Below, piece by piece: positions 51,121 through 59,823 of a stretch of DNA of 60,434 nucleotides. The notes below the pieces were generated by a model that saw nothing but the letters and a program-made list of their open reading frames with translations, was not told where the DNA came from and made no database searches. The number at the start of each line of letters is the position of its first letter. Within the stretch, counting starts at the first letter, position 1. The translations under genes and the position numbers were made by a program. Origin of the DNA: an uncultured Lewinella sp. (lineage in GTDB: Bacteria; Bacteroidota; Bacteroidia; Chitinophagales; Saprospiraceae); the NCBI GenBank assembly GCA_913057785.1, contig CAJXPD010000021.1, positions 1 to 60,434 on the forward strand, written 5' to 3'.

Positions 51121-51768
51121 CTAAATCCCACCTTTACGATCATGGCTCATGAGGGATACATGCAGATGGTCATCAGTGCCGACATGTCGGAGCGTATTGA
51201 AGCCCATACCCTGGAAATAAGTTTTAATCAGGAAGTTGCGAAACTCGCTGCGTCCTTTGGTACGAATGTCTACGGCGTGAGCATAGCCACTGCTTTGCTT
51301 GTAGTGTAGGGAGTGGGCCTTAGTTTTTAGCCCCATTTTGCGGTAATCTTCTGGTAGGCGGGATCCATCGGTGAGAATTAGATCGCCGTCCAGAAAAACC
51401 AAGGTGCTAATCCCCAGGCGAAGGATGGGGTGAAGACTCGTAAATTCATCTCTGACTTCTGGATGCTTGGCGTTGTTGTTGGACAAATAGAAAACAGCCG
51501 GTAAGCAGTAGACCAAAACCAGGAACAGCGCAAACCAATGCCCTTTCTTGAAGGAAGGCTTACCGCCATAGCGCTGCCCTATCCAACGCTGGATATACAA
51601 CAGATAAAAGAAGATCAGTGCTGCACTAAAGAGAATTCCCCCCGCTAGTGCCGGCCAAGGCCATAGTTCATAGCTTTCATGCAAGAACACAGCTCCTCGG
51701 ATGAGCGCAATAAAAGGTAGAACGAGTACTAGCAGTATTTTTAGTAATTGAAGTAGAAATACTTTCAT
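51121..51768 (-). CDS. Membrane protein with possible M15-like C-terminal domain
   Basis: A 215-residue protein with three membrane helices (about 5-26, 39-60, 77-95) and a soluble C-terminal domain. That domain has A-H-S-L-H-Y-K-Q-S-S-G-Y-A-H-A-V-D-I-R and later D-D-H-L-H-V-S-L. The pattern His155 / Asp167 / His203 is what M15 and hedgehog-type zinc peptidases use, although the spacing H-to-D is longer than the usual six, so identification is tentative. If right, it could trim peptidoglycan peptides outside the cytoplasm. It ends beside a repeat hairpin, upstream of dcd. Confidence 0.7.
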   Translation of the reverse strand: MKVFLLQLLKILLVLVLPFIALIRGAVFLHESYELWPWPALAGGILFSAALIFFYLLYIQRWIGQRYGGKPSFKKGHWFALFLVLVYCLPAVFYLSNNNAKHPEVRDEFTSLHPILRLGISTLVFLDGDLILTDGSRLPEDYRKMGLKTKAHSLHYKQSSGYAHAVDIRTKGRSEFRNFLIKTYFQGMGFNTLRHVGTDDHLHVSLMSHDRKGGI

Positions 51769-51994
51769 GCACTGAGGCTTAGATTCACCAGGAAAATAAG
51801 CCCAGTTGAAGCAAAAAGCTATTTTTTACGATAAAGCCTTGCCCTCTCTCCACAAATGACAAGGATTGTCCTCCTTCTGTACTTGATCCTGCTTGTCGAG
51901 GGGTTCAAAAAGCTGTATCTTAGTAGAGCGTAACTCAAAACTGTTTTCGATAGCGAAAATCGTTTTGAGCTAGGCTTTAAATAAAGATCACTCG

Positions 51995-53164
51995 ATGCGA
52001 CTGCTTGCCCTACCACTACTGCTGCTTTTCTGTCTGTGCATCCATACATCCGCACAGGAGGCTTTCCCGATCAACAAAAGAAAGATTGATCAACGTGCAC
52101 TCAAGGCTCCAAAGAAAATACGAGATGACCTGCCACGCCTCACTGCCTACCTAATAGCGGAGGCAGACAATGATTTTGAAAAAGCTAGGGCCATCTATAG
52201 CTGGATTGTAAGTAATATTAGTTACGATCATAAAGTCATAGAAGATAACATTAGACGTATCAATAAGAACATTCGTGATATCCTCACCCGGCGCAAAGCC
52301 ATCTGTATGGGCTATGCGGATTTGTTTAAAGCCATGGCGGAATTGGCGGAGCTTGAGGCAGCAACGGTAGATGGTTATAGTAAAGGTACGGCCACTTCGA
52401 AAGCAGATATGAACGAACCCGATCATAGTTGGAACGCTGTAAAGCTGGAAGGAAACTGGTATCTGCTAGATGCCACCTGGGGAAGTAGCTTGGCATTAAA
52501 TGATCAAGCCTATACAACCATCAATGAAGATTTTTTCTTGAGTGAGCCAGATCAGTTCCTCAAGACTCACTTACCCATAGCCCCATTTTGGCAATTGTTG
52601 GATTGTCCGATCAGCCCGAGAACTTATGAAGAAGGGGAGGCTGCGATCCGCAATCACTTGGGTTCTTGTGATGCTACCTATCACTTTCAAGACAGCCTGC
52701 ATCAATATTTACGGCTCTCAACAAGCGATAGACGTCTACATTTGGCCACTATAGCCTACTATTATAATCCAACAGCAGGCATGCAAGAAGAATATGGTCA
52801 TGCCTTAATGGATTATGCGGGCTCACTCTCTGATTCTGTGGATATCTATCAAATGCAAGATCTGCTAGAACCCATGATACGTTTACAGGAGGAGATCATT
52901 AGTACCTGCGAGCAAGCTGATTCTTTGGTTCACTTTCATACCTGGCAACAGGAGCTCTATGCTGAAACGATCATTAATAATGTAGTAGCCTTATTTCAAC
53001 AGAACCAGGGACAGAGCGCCCCCATCACCCCTTGGTCAACCCTAATTAAAAAACTTGAGCAGGCGCAGCTCATCTTGAAGGACATTAAAAAATCCTACTT
53101 CAAGGATATGGCCCTGGAGCAATGCGAACAGTATATTACTATTTTGAAAGATTATGCGCGATAA
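51995..53164 (+). CDS. Exported transglutaminase-like protein
   Basis: A 389-residue protein with a signal peptide ending I-H-T-S-A-Q. The transglutaminase-like core (about 60-165) has A-R-A-I-Y-S-W-I-V-S-N-I-S-Y-D, the nucleophile Cys104 in R-R-K-A-I-C-M-G-Y-A, His144 in P-D-H-S-W-N-A-V, and Asp159 in Y-L-L-D-A-T-W-G, a complete Cys-His-Asp triad. The second half is helical without a recognised domain. Exported members can be proteases or peptide-crosslinking enzymes; substrate unknown. It is a single gene, not joined to the next one by a short gap. Confidence 0.87.
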   Translation: MRLLALPLLLLFCLCIHTSAQEAFPINKRKIDQRALKAPKKIRDDLPRLTAYLIAEADNDFEKARAIYSWIVSNISYDHKVIEDNIRRINKNIRDILTRRKAICMGYADLFKAMAELAELEAATVDGYSKGTATSKADMNEPDHSWNAVKLEGNWYLLDATWGSSLALNDQAYTTINEDFFLSEPDQFLKTHLPIAPFWQLLDCPISPRTYEEGEAAIRNHLGSCDATYHFQDSLHQYLRLSTSDRRLHLATIAYYYNPTAGMQEEYGHALMDYAGSLSDSVDIYQMQDLLEPMIRLQEEIISTCEQADSLVHFHTWQQELYAETIINNVVALFQQNQGQSAPITPWSTLIKKLEQAQLILKDIKKSYFKDMALEQCEQYITILKDYAR

Positions 53165-53524
53165 ATAAGTCCCTCATCTCTTCTTATTATATATATAGGT
53201 CTCAAAGAGAATTTTCAGTTATCCTTTTCATATCAAACAAGCGTGTTTGTTAACGATTTCTTTACATAAGAGGCCTTTTTAAGGAAATTTTCACACCAAA
53301 ATGTGACTTTTATCGACCATTTCAGTCCCAAGAGATCTTCCTCTTCCATTTATCGGAAAAAACAGGCTATTTATCGACGATTTTGCCCCCCATTTTCAGT
53401 CCACTCCAAATTTTGCTCCGTTCGTCTGAAAAAAACCACAGTTCACTCTAAAAAAGTGGCAAAAGCCTTGCTATCACTGCATCTTTGTATTGTAACAAAC
53501 GAGATAATCTACAAATTAAATATC
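53165..53524 (+). promoter_or_regulatory. Leader region with direct repeats before the CotH-like gene
   Basis: A 360-base stretch, AT-rich at first. TTTATCGAC occurs at 53309-53317 and again at 53370-53378, and TTTCAGTCC occurs at 53320-53328 and 53394-53402, so the two words recur in the same order with changed spacing. CATCTTTG 40-50 bases before the ATG resembles a -7 element with one mismatch. The stretch may hold activator sites. Confidence 0.45.
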
Positions 53525-54544
53525 ATGAAAGCCTTATTAAAAAATGTTGTGATGGTTGTTTTGCTTAGCGCTCTTGGAATGAGCCAAGCTTACGCTGCAG
53601 ACTCTGCCGCTACCACCATGACGCCTAGCGTATTCGACCAATTTAACCAAGATCAGGTGCTAAAGGTTGAGTTGAAGCTAGACATGGAGGCTTTGCATGC
53701 AAACAAAAAGAGCAACGACTACCAAAAAGCCAAATTTAGCATCATCGGTGCTGATAATATTGAGACTTACAGCGTGAAAGTAAGAGCAAGAGGAAGATTC
53801 AGAAGAGTAAAAAGTGAAATGCCTCCACTTAAGTTGAAATTCTCTAAGAAAGAATTGATCGCACAAGGTTTAAGTGAAGATAATGACTACAAATTGGTAA
53901 CGCACTTTTATGACTCTAGAGAAGGAGATGATGCCGTAATGAGAGAATATTTAGCGTACAAATTGTACAATGAACTTTCTGGACAGAGCTTTAGAGTACA
54001 ATTAGCTGAAGTAACCTACACAGACAAAAACACTGACGAATCTAACACTCGATTCGGGATCTTGATTGAAGATTCTGACCAGATGGCAGATCGAATTGGT
54101 GGAGAAATTTGCGAAGAGTGCTTCAACCGTCCTGAAGCGGAATACGATGCCACAAACTTGCAATTACACGCTTTGTTCCAGTACATGATCGGAAACACCG
54201 ACTGGTCTGTAAAAATGAACCGTAACCTAAAAGTAGTTATGGTGAAGGAAACTGGAAAATACGTAGCTGTACCTTACGATTTCGATTTCTCTGGTTTCGT
54301 AAATGCAACTTACGCAAAACCAAATGTAGACTATAAATTGGCTTCTGTTAGAGATAGAGCTTTCTTGGGATCTCAAAACTTACCTAAAGCTTTAATGGCT
54401 GCCAAAGGTATGATGATCGCCAAAAGAGGAGCAATGGAAAAGACAATCAACGACTTCAAATTGATGAGTCGTAAATCAAGAAAGGACCTTCTTCAATACA
54501 TGGACTCTTTCTATACAGCACTAGAAACTCAACAGGAACTGTAA
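53525..54544 (+). CDS. Exported CotH-kinase-like protein
   Basis: About 339 residues starting M-K-A-L-L-K-N-V-V-M at 53525, with a signal peptide ending Q-A-Y-A-A. The domain follows the CotH plan: V-R-A-R-G-R-F-R-R (85-94), P-P-L-K-L-K-F (100-106), A-V-M-R-E-Y-L-A-Y-K-L-Y-N-E-L (137-151), then F-Q-Y-M-I-G-N-T-D-W-S (218-228) and V-A-V-P-Y-D-F-D-F-S-G (247-257), in the place of the kinase Asp residues. CotH proteins phosphorylate other exported proteins. The upstream 74 codons of the longer frame hold no signal and are left out. AGA codons are frequent, for example every Arg in the V-R-A-R-G-R-F-R-R stretch. It is followed by a strong terminator. Confidence 0.75.
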   Translation: MKALLKNVVMVVLLSALGMSQAYAADSAATTMTPSVFDQFNQDQVLKVELKLDMEALHANKKSNDYQKAKFSIIGADNIETYSVKVRARGRFRRVKSEMPPLKLKFSKKELIAQGLSEDNDYKLVTHFYDSREGDDAVMREYLAYKLYNELSGQSFRVQLAEVTYTDKNTDESNTRFGILIEDSDQMADRIGGEICEECFNRPEAEYDATNLQLHALFQYMIGNTDWSVKMNRNLKVVMVKETGKYVAVPYDFDFSGFVNATYAKPNVDYKLASVRDRAFLGSQNLPKALMAAKGMMIAKRGAMEKTINDFKLMSRKSRKDLLQYMDSFYTALETQQEL

Positions 54545-54614
54545 ACAAAAATTCTTAGACAGCATTCATTAATAACCCCAAATTTTAACCCCAAACCAAA
54601 ACACTGAATTAACT

Positions 54615-54644
54615 AGAGCTCCACTGCGTGGGGCTCTTTTTTTT
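54615..54644 (+). terminator. Intrinsic terminator after the CotH-like gene
   Basis: AGAGCTCCAC (54615-54624) pairs with GTGGGGCTCT (54628-54637) over ten positions with one G-T, loop TGC, followed by T residues to 54644. Confidence 0.92.
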
Positions 54645-54658
54645 ATCTGCCTTTATCC

Positions 54659-55282
54659 CTATTTCCTACACGTGATTTGCCAGAAGGATTGGGCGAGCTT
54701 ACCTTTCGCATGTTTGACGGGTTCTTGAACCTCTTTGGACCCTAGCAAACCATAAGGGCCAAATTCTTCTTCTATAGAGGCCTGGTCATAAAAAAACAAC
54801 CGCACACCGTGTTGAGTCAAAAAAGTATCCTTGGCCACTTTCTGACCTTGTTGATAAGTTGAGGCACTCTTGGAGATCGCGGTAAAAACCATAAGCCCAC
54901 CAACGGTAAGTTGACTAAAACAATCCCCTATCAACTTGGCTCGCTCTACCTCATCCAGGAGATGCACTAAGGCATAACAGAAAATACCATCATACAATGC
55001 TTTATCGTAGGGCATATCAACTACGGCCCCATGATGAACGAGGATATCAACACCATAGTGCTTTTTAGCTAGACTAATAGCTGTTTCGGAAATTTCTATC
55101 CCCGTTACCAAAAAGCCTGTATCAATAAAAACCTTCGCATTTCTTCCATATCCAAATCCTGGGATAAGGATGTTACTCAAGCCTTCCCGCTGAAAGAGAG
55201 CAGCTGTTTCAATGGCAGTATTAGCTGGCTCCAACCCCCACATGGCCTGCTTACTCTGAAAGCTTGATTCCCAAAATTCCAT
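54659..55282 (-). CDS. Class I SAM-dependent methyltransferase
   Basis: A 207-residue soluble methyltransferase. The SAM-binding motif I reads I-L-I-P-G-F-G-Y-G-R-N-A, motif II V-T-G-I-E-I-S-E-T-A-I, and Y-D-G-I-F-C-Y-A-L-V-H-L-L follows. The opening W-E-S-S-F-Q-S-K-Q-A-M-W-G resembles tellurite-resistance (TehB) and thiopurine-type methyltransferases, but the substrate cannot be read from the sequence. It lies 22 bases after the patatin gene, so the two are probably co-transcribed. Confidence 0.9.
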   Translation of the reverse strand: MEFWESSFQSKQAMWGLEPANTAIETAALFQREGLSNILIPGFGYGRNAKVFIDTGFLVTGIEISETAISLAKKHYGVDILVHHGAVVDMPYDKALYDGIFCYALVHLLDEVERAKLIGDCFSQLTVGGLMVFTAISKSASTYQQGQKVAKDTFLTQHGVRLFFYDQASIEEEFGPYGLLGSKEVQEPVKHAKGKLAQSFWQITCRK

Positions 55283-55304
55283 CTGCTGATTTTCCTTAGA
55301 CTTT

Positions 55305-56108
55305 CTACGAAGCCATTAATTGATCACTTGCCAATCCCAGTGCCTTTTTTATTTGAGGTATCTGCTCCAATGCTTTTTCATATCCTACTTTGTACACCGT
55401 TTCTAGCTTGCCCGTATTCAACAAACCAAAGGGGTACAATTCATCTGGAGAAAAGAGGTAGTTACATCGCTGGAACTTAACCTGAGATTGTGCATGCGTG
55501 ACCAACTCATACGAACGGCCGACCAGATTGAAGGAGTTCCACATCTCCTTAGCTTCCACGTGGCGTACGGGGCTCGCATAACTACCTAAAATGTGTGTAC
55601 AACGTTCTTCCAAAGGCTCAATGGGGAAGTTATTCATTATACCTCCATCCGCGTAATAAGTATCATCGATTAAAACAGGGCTAAACACCGGTGGCACCGC
55701 TGCAGAGGCCGATAAAACTCTAATAATAGGCCCACTATTCATGATCACAGGGCGCCCCGTACATACATCGGTGACGGATACAAAAAGAGGCGTTTGGAGC
55801 GCATCGAAGCAATCGTCTGGTAAGAACCGAAGAAAATACTTACGGTATTTTTCGGTATCAAATAGGCCCGGTTTCCAGCGGGTCAGATTATAGTTGGTCC
55901 AACTGAAGAGCGGAGTATTGGTAAAGAGTTCAAGACTCTGTTCGGGAGTACAACCTGCAGCATACATAGCGCCCACCAGCGCGCCAGCGCTAGCTCCAGC
56001 TATATAATCCGGCTGGATTCCATTTTCTTTTAAGGCTTGTAGAAGGCCAATGTGAGCCATTCCGCGGGTACCTCCCCCAGAAAGGACTATCCCAAGCTTT
56101 TTATCCAT
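55305..56108 (-). CDS. Patatin-like phospholipase
   Basis: A 267-residue lipid acyl hydrolase. The oxyanion hole is L-S-G-G-G-T-R-G (about 9-16), the nucleophile Ser40 lies in G-A-S-A-G, and the catalytic Asp154 in Y-A-D-G-G-I-M-N-N. This Ser-Asp dyad and the length match bacterial patatins (RssA-like). No signal peptide is visible, so it should act at the cytoplasmic membrane. It precedes the methyltransferase gene and diverges from the GNAT gene. Confidence 0.93.
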   Translation of the reverse strand: MDKKLGIVLSGGGTRGMAHIGLLQALKENGIQPDYIAGASAGALVGAMYAAGCTPEQSLELFTNTPLFSWTNYNLTRWKPGLFDTEKYRKYFLRFLPDDCFDALQTPLFVSVTDVCTGRPVIMNSGPIIRVLSASAAVPPVFSPVLIDDTYYADGGIMNNFPIEPLEERCTHILGSYASPVRHVEAKEMWNSFNLVGRSYELVTHAQSQVKFQRCNYLFSPDELYPFGLLNTGKLETVYKVGYEKALEQIPQIKKALGLASDQLMAS

Positions 56109-56275
56109 AGTTGTAGGTTTTGGGGTTGCTGTTTTACCTCTTACAAGGAACGTTTTATATTAGCACAACGTTGTTCGGTAATAAAAAATTCACCTTTCCA
56201 GTACATTCCCTTAAACCCGTTTAACCTAAGGCTACCAAGGAATGAACGGAAAACACAAACATCAGCCTATCTAGT

Positions 56276-56851
56276 ATGAGTTCACAAAGCACACCCATTG
56301 TCTACAAAGCCGCTGAAAACGACCAAGAGCTACGACAAATCTTGGCCTTACAACAGATTAACCTCCCCAAGAATATTTCCCAAGAAGAAAGCAAAGACCA
56401 AGGCTTTGTCACAGTAGAGCATAATTTTCCACTTTTGTCCAGTATGAATCAAAGTGCGCCGCAGATCATCGCTAGTGCGGAAGGGAAGGTAGTAGGTTAT
56501 GCGCTGGTCATGTTGGAGAGCTTTTCTACCAAGATCCCCGTACTGATTCCGATGTTTAAAATGTTGTCAACCCTATCTTATCAAGGTAAGTCTTTTGAGG
56601 AATATCGCTTTTATGTGATGGGGCAGGTCTGCGTAGATAAGGGCTACCGAGGAAGAGGTTTGTTTGATGGAATGTATCAGGAGCAACGTCGTCAATTATC
56701 TGGGGAGTATGATTTTGTCGTTACGGAGGTGGCCACCAGAAATACCCGCTCGATGCGTGCACATGAGCGGGTGGGTTTTGAAACGATTCATATCTACACA
56801 GATGCAGATCATGGGGAGGAATGGGCCATCATTCTTTGGAATTGGCAATAG
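56276..56851 (+). CDS. GNAT-family N-acetyltransferase
   Basis: A 191-residue acetyltransferase. The acetyl-CoA site is V-M-G-Q-V-C-V-D-K-G-Y-R-G-R-G-L-F-D-G-M-Y, containing the Q/R-x-x-G-x-G/A motif as Y-R-G-R-G-L. The following V-V-T-E-V-A-T-R-N-T-R-S-M-R-A-H-E-R-V-G-F-E is the family's typical C-terminal helix and strand. The acceptor is unknown. Its stop is four bases from the stop of the convergent SnoaL-like gene. Confidence 0.9.
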   Translation: MSSQSTPIVYKAAENDQELRQILALQQINLPKNISQEESKDQGFVTVEHNFPLLSSMNQSAPQIIASAEGKVVGYALVMLESFSTKIPVLIPMFKMLSTLSYQGKSFEEYRFYVMGQVCVDKGYRGRGLFDGMYQEQRRQLSGEYDFVVTEVATRNTRSMRAHERVGFETIHIYTDADHGEEWAIILWNWQ

Positions 56852-56855
56852 TAGC

Positions 56856-57371
56856 CTATTGATTACTTACCTGTTGAATAGCTGTTGCCCAATCTTCGCA
56901 GTGGTAGGCTTTGACTAACTTACCGTTTTCCACGGTGTGAATATCAATGGTTTGAATGGAGAAAGATTTCTCACCTTTGGTTGGCACCCCGAAGAAGAAG
57001 CCTTCTGGGGAATTGGGCGTGCCAGATGCTTCACTACGTACGATCACCTTGTTACCAGACACCAACATTTCCTTCACATCCCATTTTAGATCTGGTATCA
57101 TTCCGTGAAACATATGGAGCGTCTTGACGAAGCCTTCCAATCCTGCCCCTCCTGCCGGCCTTGGAGTAGAATTCCAATCGGTCTTCATCCAATTGGCAAT
57201 TTGTGCGGCACTCCCGTCTGCCGGAGCAGTACTCAGCGCATCATAAAACTGTTGAACTGTCGTTTTAAGTTCCTTTTCCATCTTCTTACGTTTTTTGGTT
57301 TGTGCATTCAATTGTGGACTAACAAGTAGGGCTAAGGCCAAGCCGAAGCCAAAGAGAATTCGCTTTTGCAT
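56856..57371 (-). CDS. Exported SnoaL-like / ester-cyclase-family protein
   Basis: About 171 residues starting M-Q-K-R-I-L-F-G-F-G-L-A-L-A-L-L at 57371, with a signal peptide ending Q-L-N-A-Q. The longer upstream frame is not used. The domain has V-Q-Q-F-Y-D-A-L-S, then G-L-E-G-F-V-K-T-L-H-M-F-H-G-M-I-P-D-L-K-W and G-N-K-V-I-V-R-S-E-A-S-G-T, the alpha+beta-barrel layout of SnoaL/NTF2-like polyketide-cyclase relatives. Enzymatic function is not known; many exported members only bind small ligands. It follows the AraC gene by about 100 bases on the same strand. Confidence 0.85.
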   Translation of the reverse strand: MQKRILFGFGLALALLVSPQLNAQTKKRKKMEKELKTTVQQFYDALSTAPADGSAAQIANWMKTDWNSTPRPAGGAGLEGFVKTLHMFHGMIPDLKWDVKEMLVSGNKVIVRSEASGTPNSPEGFFFGVPTKGEKSFSIQTIDIHTVENGKLVKAYHCEDWATAIQQVSNQ

Positions 57372-57473
57372 GTGACTTAATTTTGTGTTGAACTTACTGT
57401 TGCCATCAGGAAAAGAGGCTTGATGGCTTCTAGTCACAAAGGTGCACCAACTGGTACCCGAGGGAAAGATCAA

Positions 57474-58349
57474 TTAGGTAAAAGAACTATCAATTTGATA
57501 AGTATCCCGATACGACTTAGGAGAGAGCCCCGTTTTGGACTTGAAGAAGCGAATAAAGTTATTGGGCTCCGAGAAATGAAGGCCATAGGCAATTTCATTA
57601 ATAGTAGCCGTGGAGAAAAGGAGGGCCGTTTTGATCTCAGCAATCAAGCGATCTTTAATCATTTCTGATGCTGTTACACCATACTGCTTTCGAGTGGCTG
57701 AATTTAGACTAATCCTGCTGATTCCCAATAGTGTGGCGTAATCGGCCACCCGCTGCTTTTCTACAATATGCTCTTCGAGGGCTGCTTTAAAGGCATAGGC
57801 GTAATTGTTGAGCGCTGTATCTTCTTCCAATTGATGGTATTGACAAAAGGCCCGATTCATTTTGATAAGCATATAATAAAGAATGGAACGGAGCAAGTGG
57901 GTAGAATCTGGGCGAGGCTGTTGTAACTCTGAAAAAATCTCGTCAAAGATATCATGGGAATATGCAAACAGACGATGATCGGGAATAAAGAATGGGGGCG
58001 TCTGTAGATTGTAGAAATACTGCATCCGGTAGACAAATAGCTTATCGGCAAAAAAGGTGGCTAAAAAGTCTTTCTCAAAAATGAGAAAGAAGCCAGAAAT
58101 CTTCTTCGCCTCCACATACCAGCGTCGCTTCTGAAATGGGGCTACAAACAAAAATGTATTATCTCTAATCTCAACCTTTTCGGCATCCAACAGCAAATAG
58201 CCATTCCCTTTCCTGAAGATCATGATTTCAAAGAAATCTGTGCAGTGCACCTTGGAAGAGAAAAAAAACTTAGGGGTACCTTCGAAACGACCAAGGTCCA
58301 TCAATAGCTCTTTTCCATACTTGGTTTTATCAAAACGAAAAATGCGCAT
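57474..58349 (-). CDS. AraC-family transcriptional regulator
   Basis: A 291-residue soluble regulator. The N-terminal cupin-like ligand domain (F-F-E-I-M-I-F-R-K-G-N-G-Y-L-L-L-D) is followed by the AraC/XylS domain with V-A-D-Y-A-T-L-L-G-I-S-R-I-S-L-N and I-N-E-I-A-Y-G-L-H-F-S-E-P-N-N-F-I-R-F-F-K. It lies 16 bases after the GH53 gene, so it is probably in the same transcript and may regulate it or the downstream SnoaL-like gene. Confidence 0.92.
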   Translation of the reverse strand: MRIFRFDKTKYGKELLMDLGRFEGTPKFFFSSKVHCTDFFEIMIFRKGNGYLLLDAEKVEIRDNTFLFVAPFQKRRWYVEAKKISGFFLIFEKDFLATFFADKLFVYRMQYFYNLQTPPFFIPDHRLFAYSHDIFDEIFSELQQPRPDSTHLLRSILYYMLIKMNRAFCQYHQLEEDTALNNYAYAFKAALEEHIVEKQRVADYATLLGISRISLNSATRKQYGVTASEMIKDRLIAEIKTALLFSTATINEIAYGLHFSEPNNFIRFFKSKTGLSPKSYRDTYQIDSSFT

Positions 58350-58365
58350 ATGGTCTAGTGATGGA

Positions 58366-59757
58366 TCACTTTAGGTTAATAAAGGAAACGGTATAGACTT
58401 TCCTCCCCTGCCCTACCGTCAAAGTATAATGTCCAGGCGGTTCGTTGAGAAGGTTTACATCCATGCCACCATTGCCTAGCTTACCCTGCTCCACCACTCT
58501 CCCCAAGCTATCCACTATATTATAATTCCAACCCGATTTCCCAAATTTATTAATCACGCGGACACTTCCATCACTTCTAATGTCAAAATCAATGGCTCTC
58601 TCCTCCGGTGCCTGTTCCGTATCAGAGATTAGTCCATAGTCATACTCCATCCATTCAATTCCTCCGGGAAGTAATAAATTGATATCAAAATCAAAAAAGG
58701 TAGCATGTTCCTGATGAGAGCCCTGCCCCCACTGCGTGGAGCAGGTGGTGGATACCCAAGAAGGTTCCCAATAAATCACCCCAAGGCCTTCCTTGGCGAT
58801 GACTTCCTTGGCCAACTCAATCAGCCAATCGCGCTGATTCGTAGGTGAGGCTGGGGAGAAATCTGGATGTATTTCGCTGATAATGTTATTAGCAGCATCT
58901 GCGCTTTCCTGGGTCCAAATGTAGCCAGTCTCCACAATCAACACTTCTTTGCCGGGATATTTGGTACGTAAGTCCTCGATGATGGCTCCAGTTTGTACAA
59001 TTGTCGTAGGTTTGTGCCAGGCCCAGTAGTACGAGATGCCAATGATATCGAAATCGGTAACATCATTGGCCACGAAGTTTTCCACATACCAGTCTGTATC
59101 CGCTGGTCCCGCCAAGTGAATCACTACTTGGATCTCCGTTTGTTCGCTTTCCTCCACATCTCTAACCGCTTGAATACCTTTGTTGAATAAAGCAGCATTT
59201 CGCTCCCAGTCTAGTGTCCAGCTCTGATTATCCTCGGGAGATAAGAGGATTCCTCGATTGGTTTCATTACCAATCTGCACCATCTCTGGCAAGAGGTCTT
59301 CTTCTGCTAGCTCGGACAAAGTAGAATAGATATAGTTATAAAGCGAGTCCTGAAGCAAGGGCAAATCGTCCACGACAGAAAGCCAAGCCGCCGGAACCAA
59401 CTGTTTACTAGGATCGGCCCAATTATCTGATAGATGAAAATCCAGCAATACCGCCATATCACTAGCTTTGGCTCGAGCAATACTCTTCTTTACATCTGCC
59501 AAATCACTATATCGCCGTCCTTCGTTAAGATTATCATACCAGCTAGGGGTGTGCCATAAGCGCAAACGAACCAAATTGCAACCATGGTCTTTGTAGATCG
59601 AGTACACATCTTTTGCCACATTATTCTCCTTGAATACTGCTCCACAATCCTCCATTTCATTGACGTAGGACTGGTCAGCTCCGAAATAGAAGTCTTGTGC
59701 CATCAATAGAGAAGTCGAAAAGCAAAGAAGAAGGGAAATCCGAAAAAACTGTTGCAT
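58366..59757 (-). CDS. Glycoside hydrolase family 53 endo-beta-1,4-galactanase with T9SS tail
   Basis: A 463-residue secreted enzyme; signal peptide ends L-L-M-A-Q. The GH53 TIM barrel (about 24-365) hydrolyses beta-1,4-galactan of pectic arabinogalactan type I. The acid/base Glu165 is in Q-I-G-N-E-T-N-R-G, and the nucleophile Glu276 in L-I-V-E-T-G-Y. An opening F-Y-F-G-A-D-Q-S-Y-V-N-E-M-E is typical. The last 75 residues contain W-N-Y-N-I-V-D-S-L-G-R-V-V and P-P-G-H-Y-T-L-T-V, the core of a T9SS C-terminal sorting domain, so the enzyme is probably sent to the cell surface. No SusC/SusD pair is nearby. Confidence 0.9.
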   Translation of the reverse strand: MQQFFRISLLLCFSTSLLMAQDFYFGADQSYVNEMEDCGAVFKENNVAKDVYSIYKDHGCNLVRLRLWHTPSWYDNLNEGRRYSDLADVKKSIARAKASDMAVLLDFHLSDNWADPSKQLVPAAWLSVVDDLPLLQDSLYNYIYSTLSELAEEDLLPEMVQIGNETNRGILLSPEDNQSWTLDWERNAALFNKGIQAVRDVEESEQTEIQVVIHLAGPADTDWYVENFVANDVTDFDIIGISYYWAWHKPTTIVQTGAIIEDLRTKYPGKEVLIVETGYIWTQESADAANNIISEIHPDFSPASPTNQRDWLIELAKEVIAKEGLGVIYWEPSWVSTTCSTQWGQGSHQEHATFFDFDINLLLPGGIEWMEYDYGLISDTEQAPEERAIDFDIRSDGSVRVINKFGKSGWNYNIVDSLGRVVEQGKLGNGGMDVNLLNEPPGHYTLTVGQGRKVYTVSFINLK

Positions 59758-59823
59758 GTCTTGGTTTTTTAAAACAGAATCCTAAAGATAGGATACGACA
59801 TGCAAATTTCACCTTTTTAGTAC

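Noticed and set aside
53303..53524. N-terminal extension of 74 codons before the CotH-like protein
   Set aside because: It covers the promoter-like leader with direct repeats; the signal peptide begins at the inner ATG.
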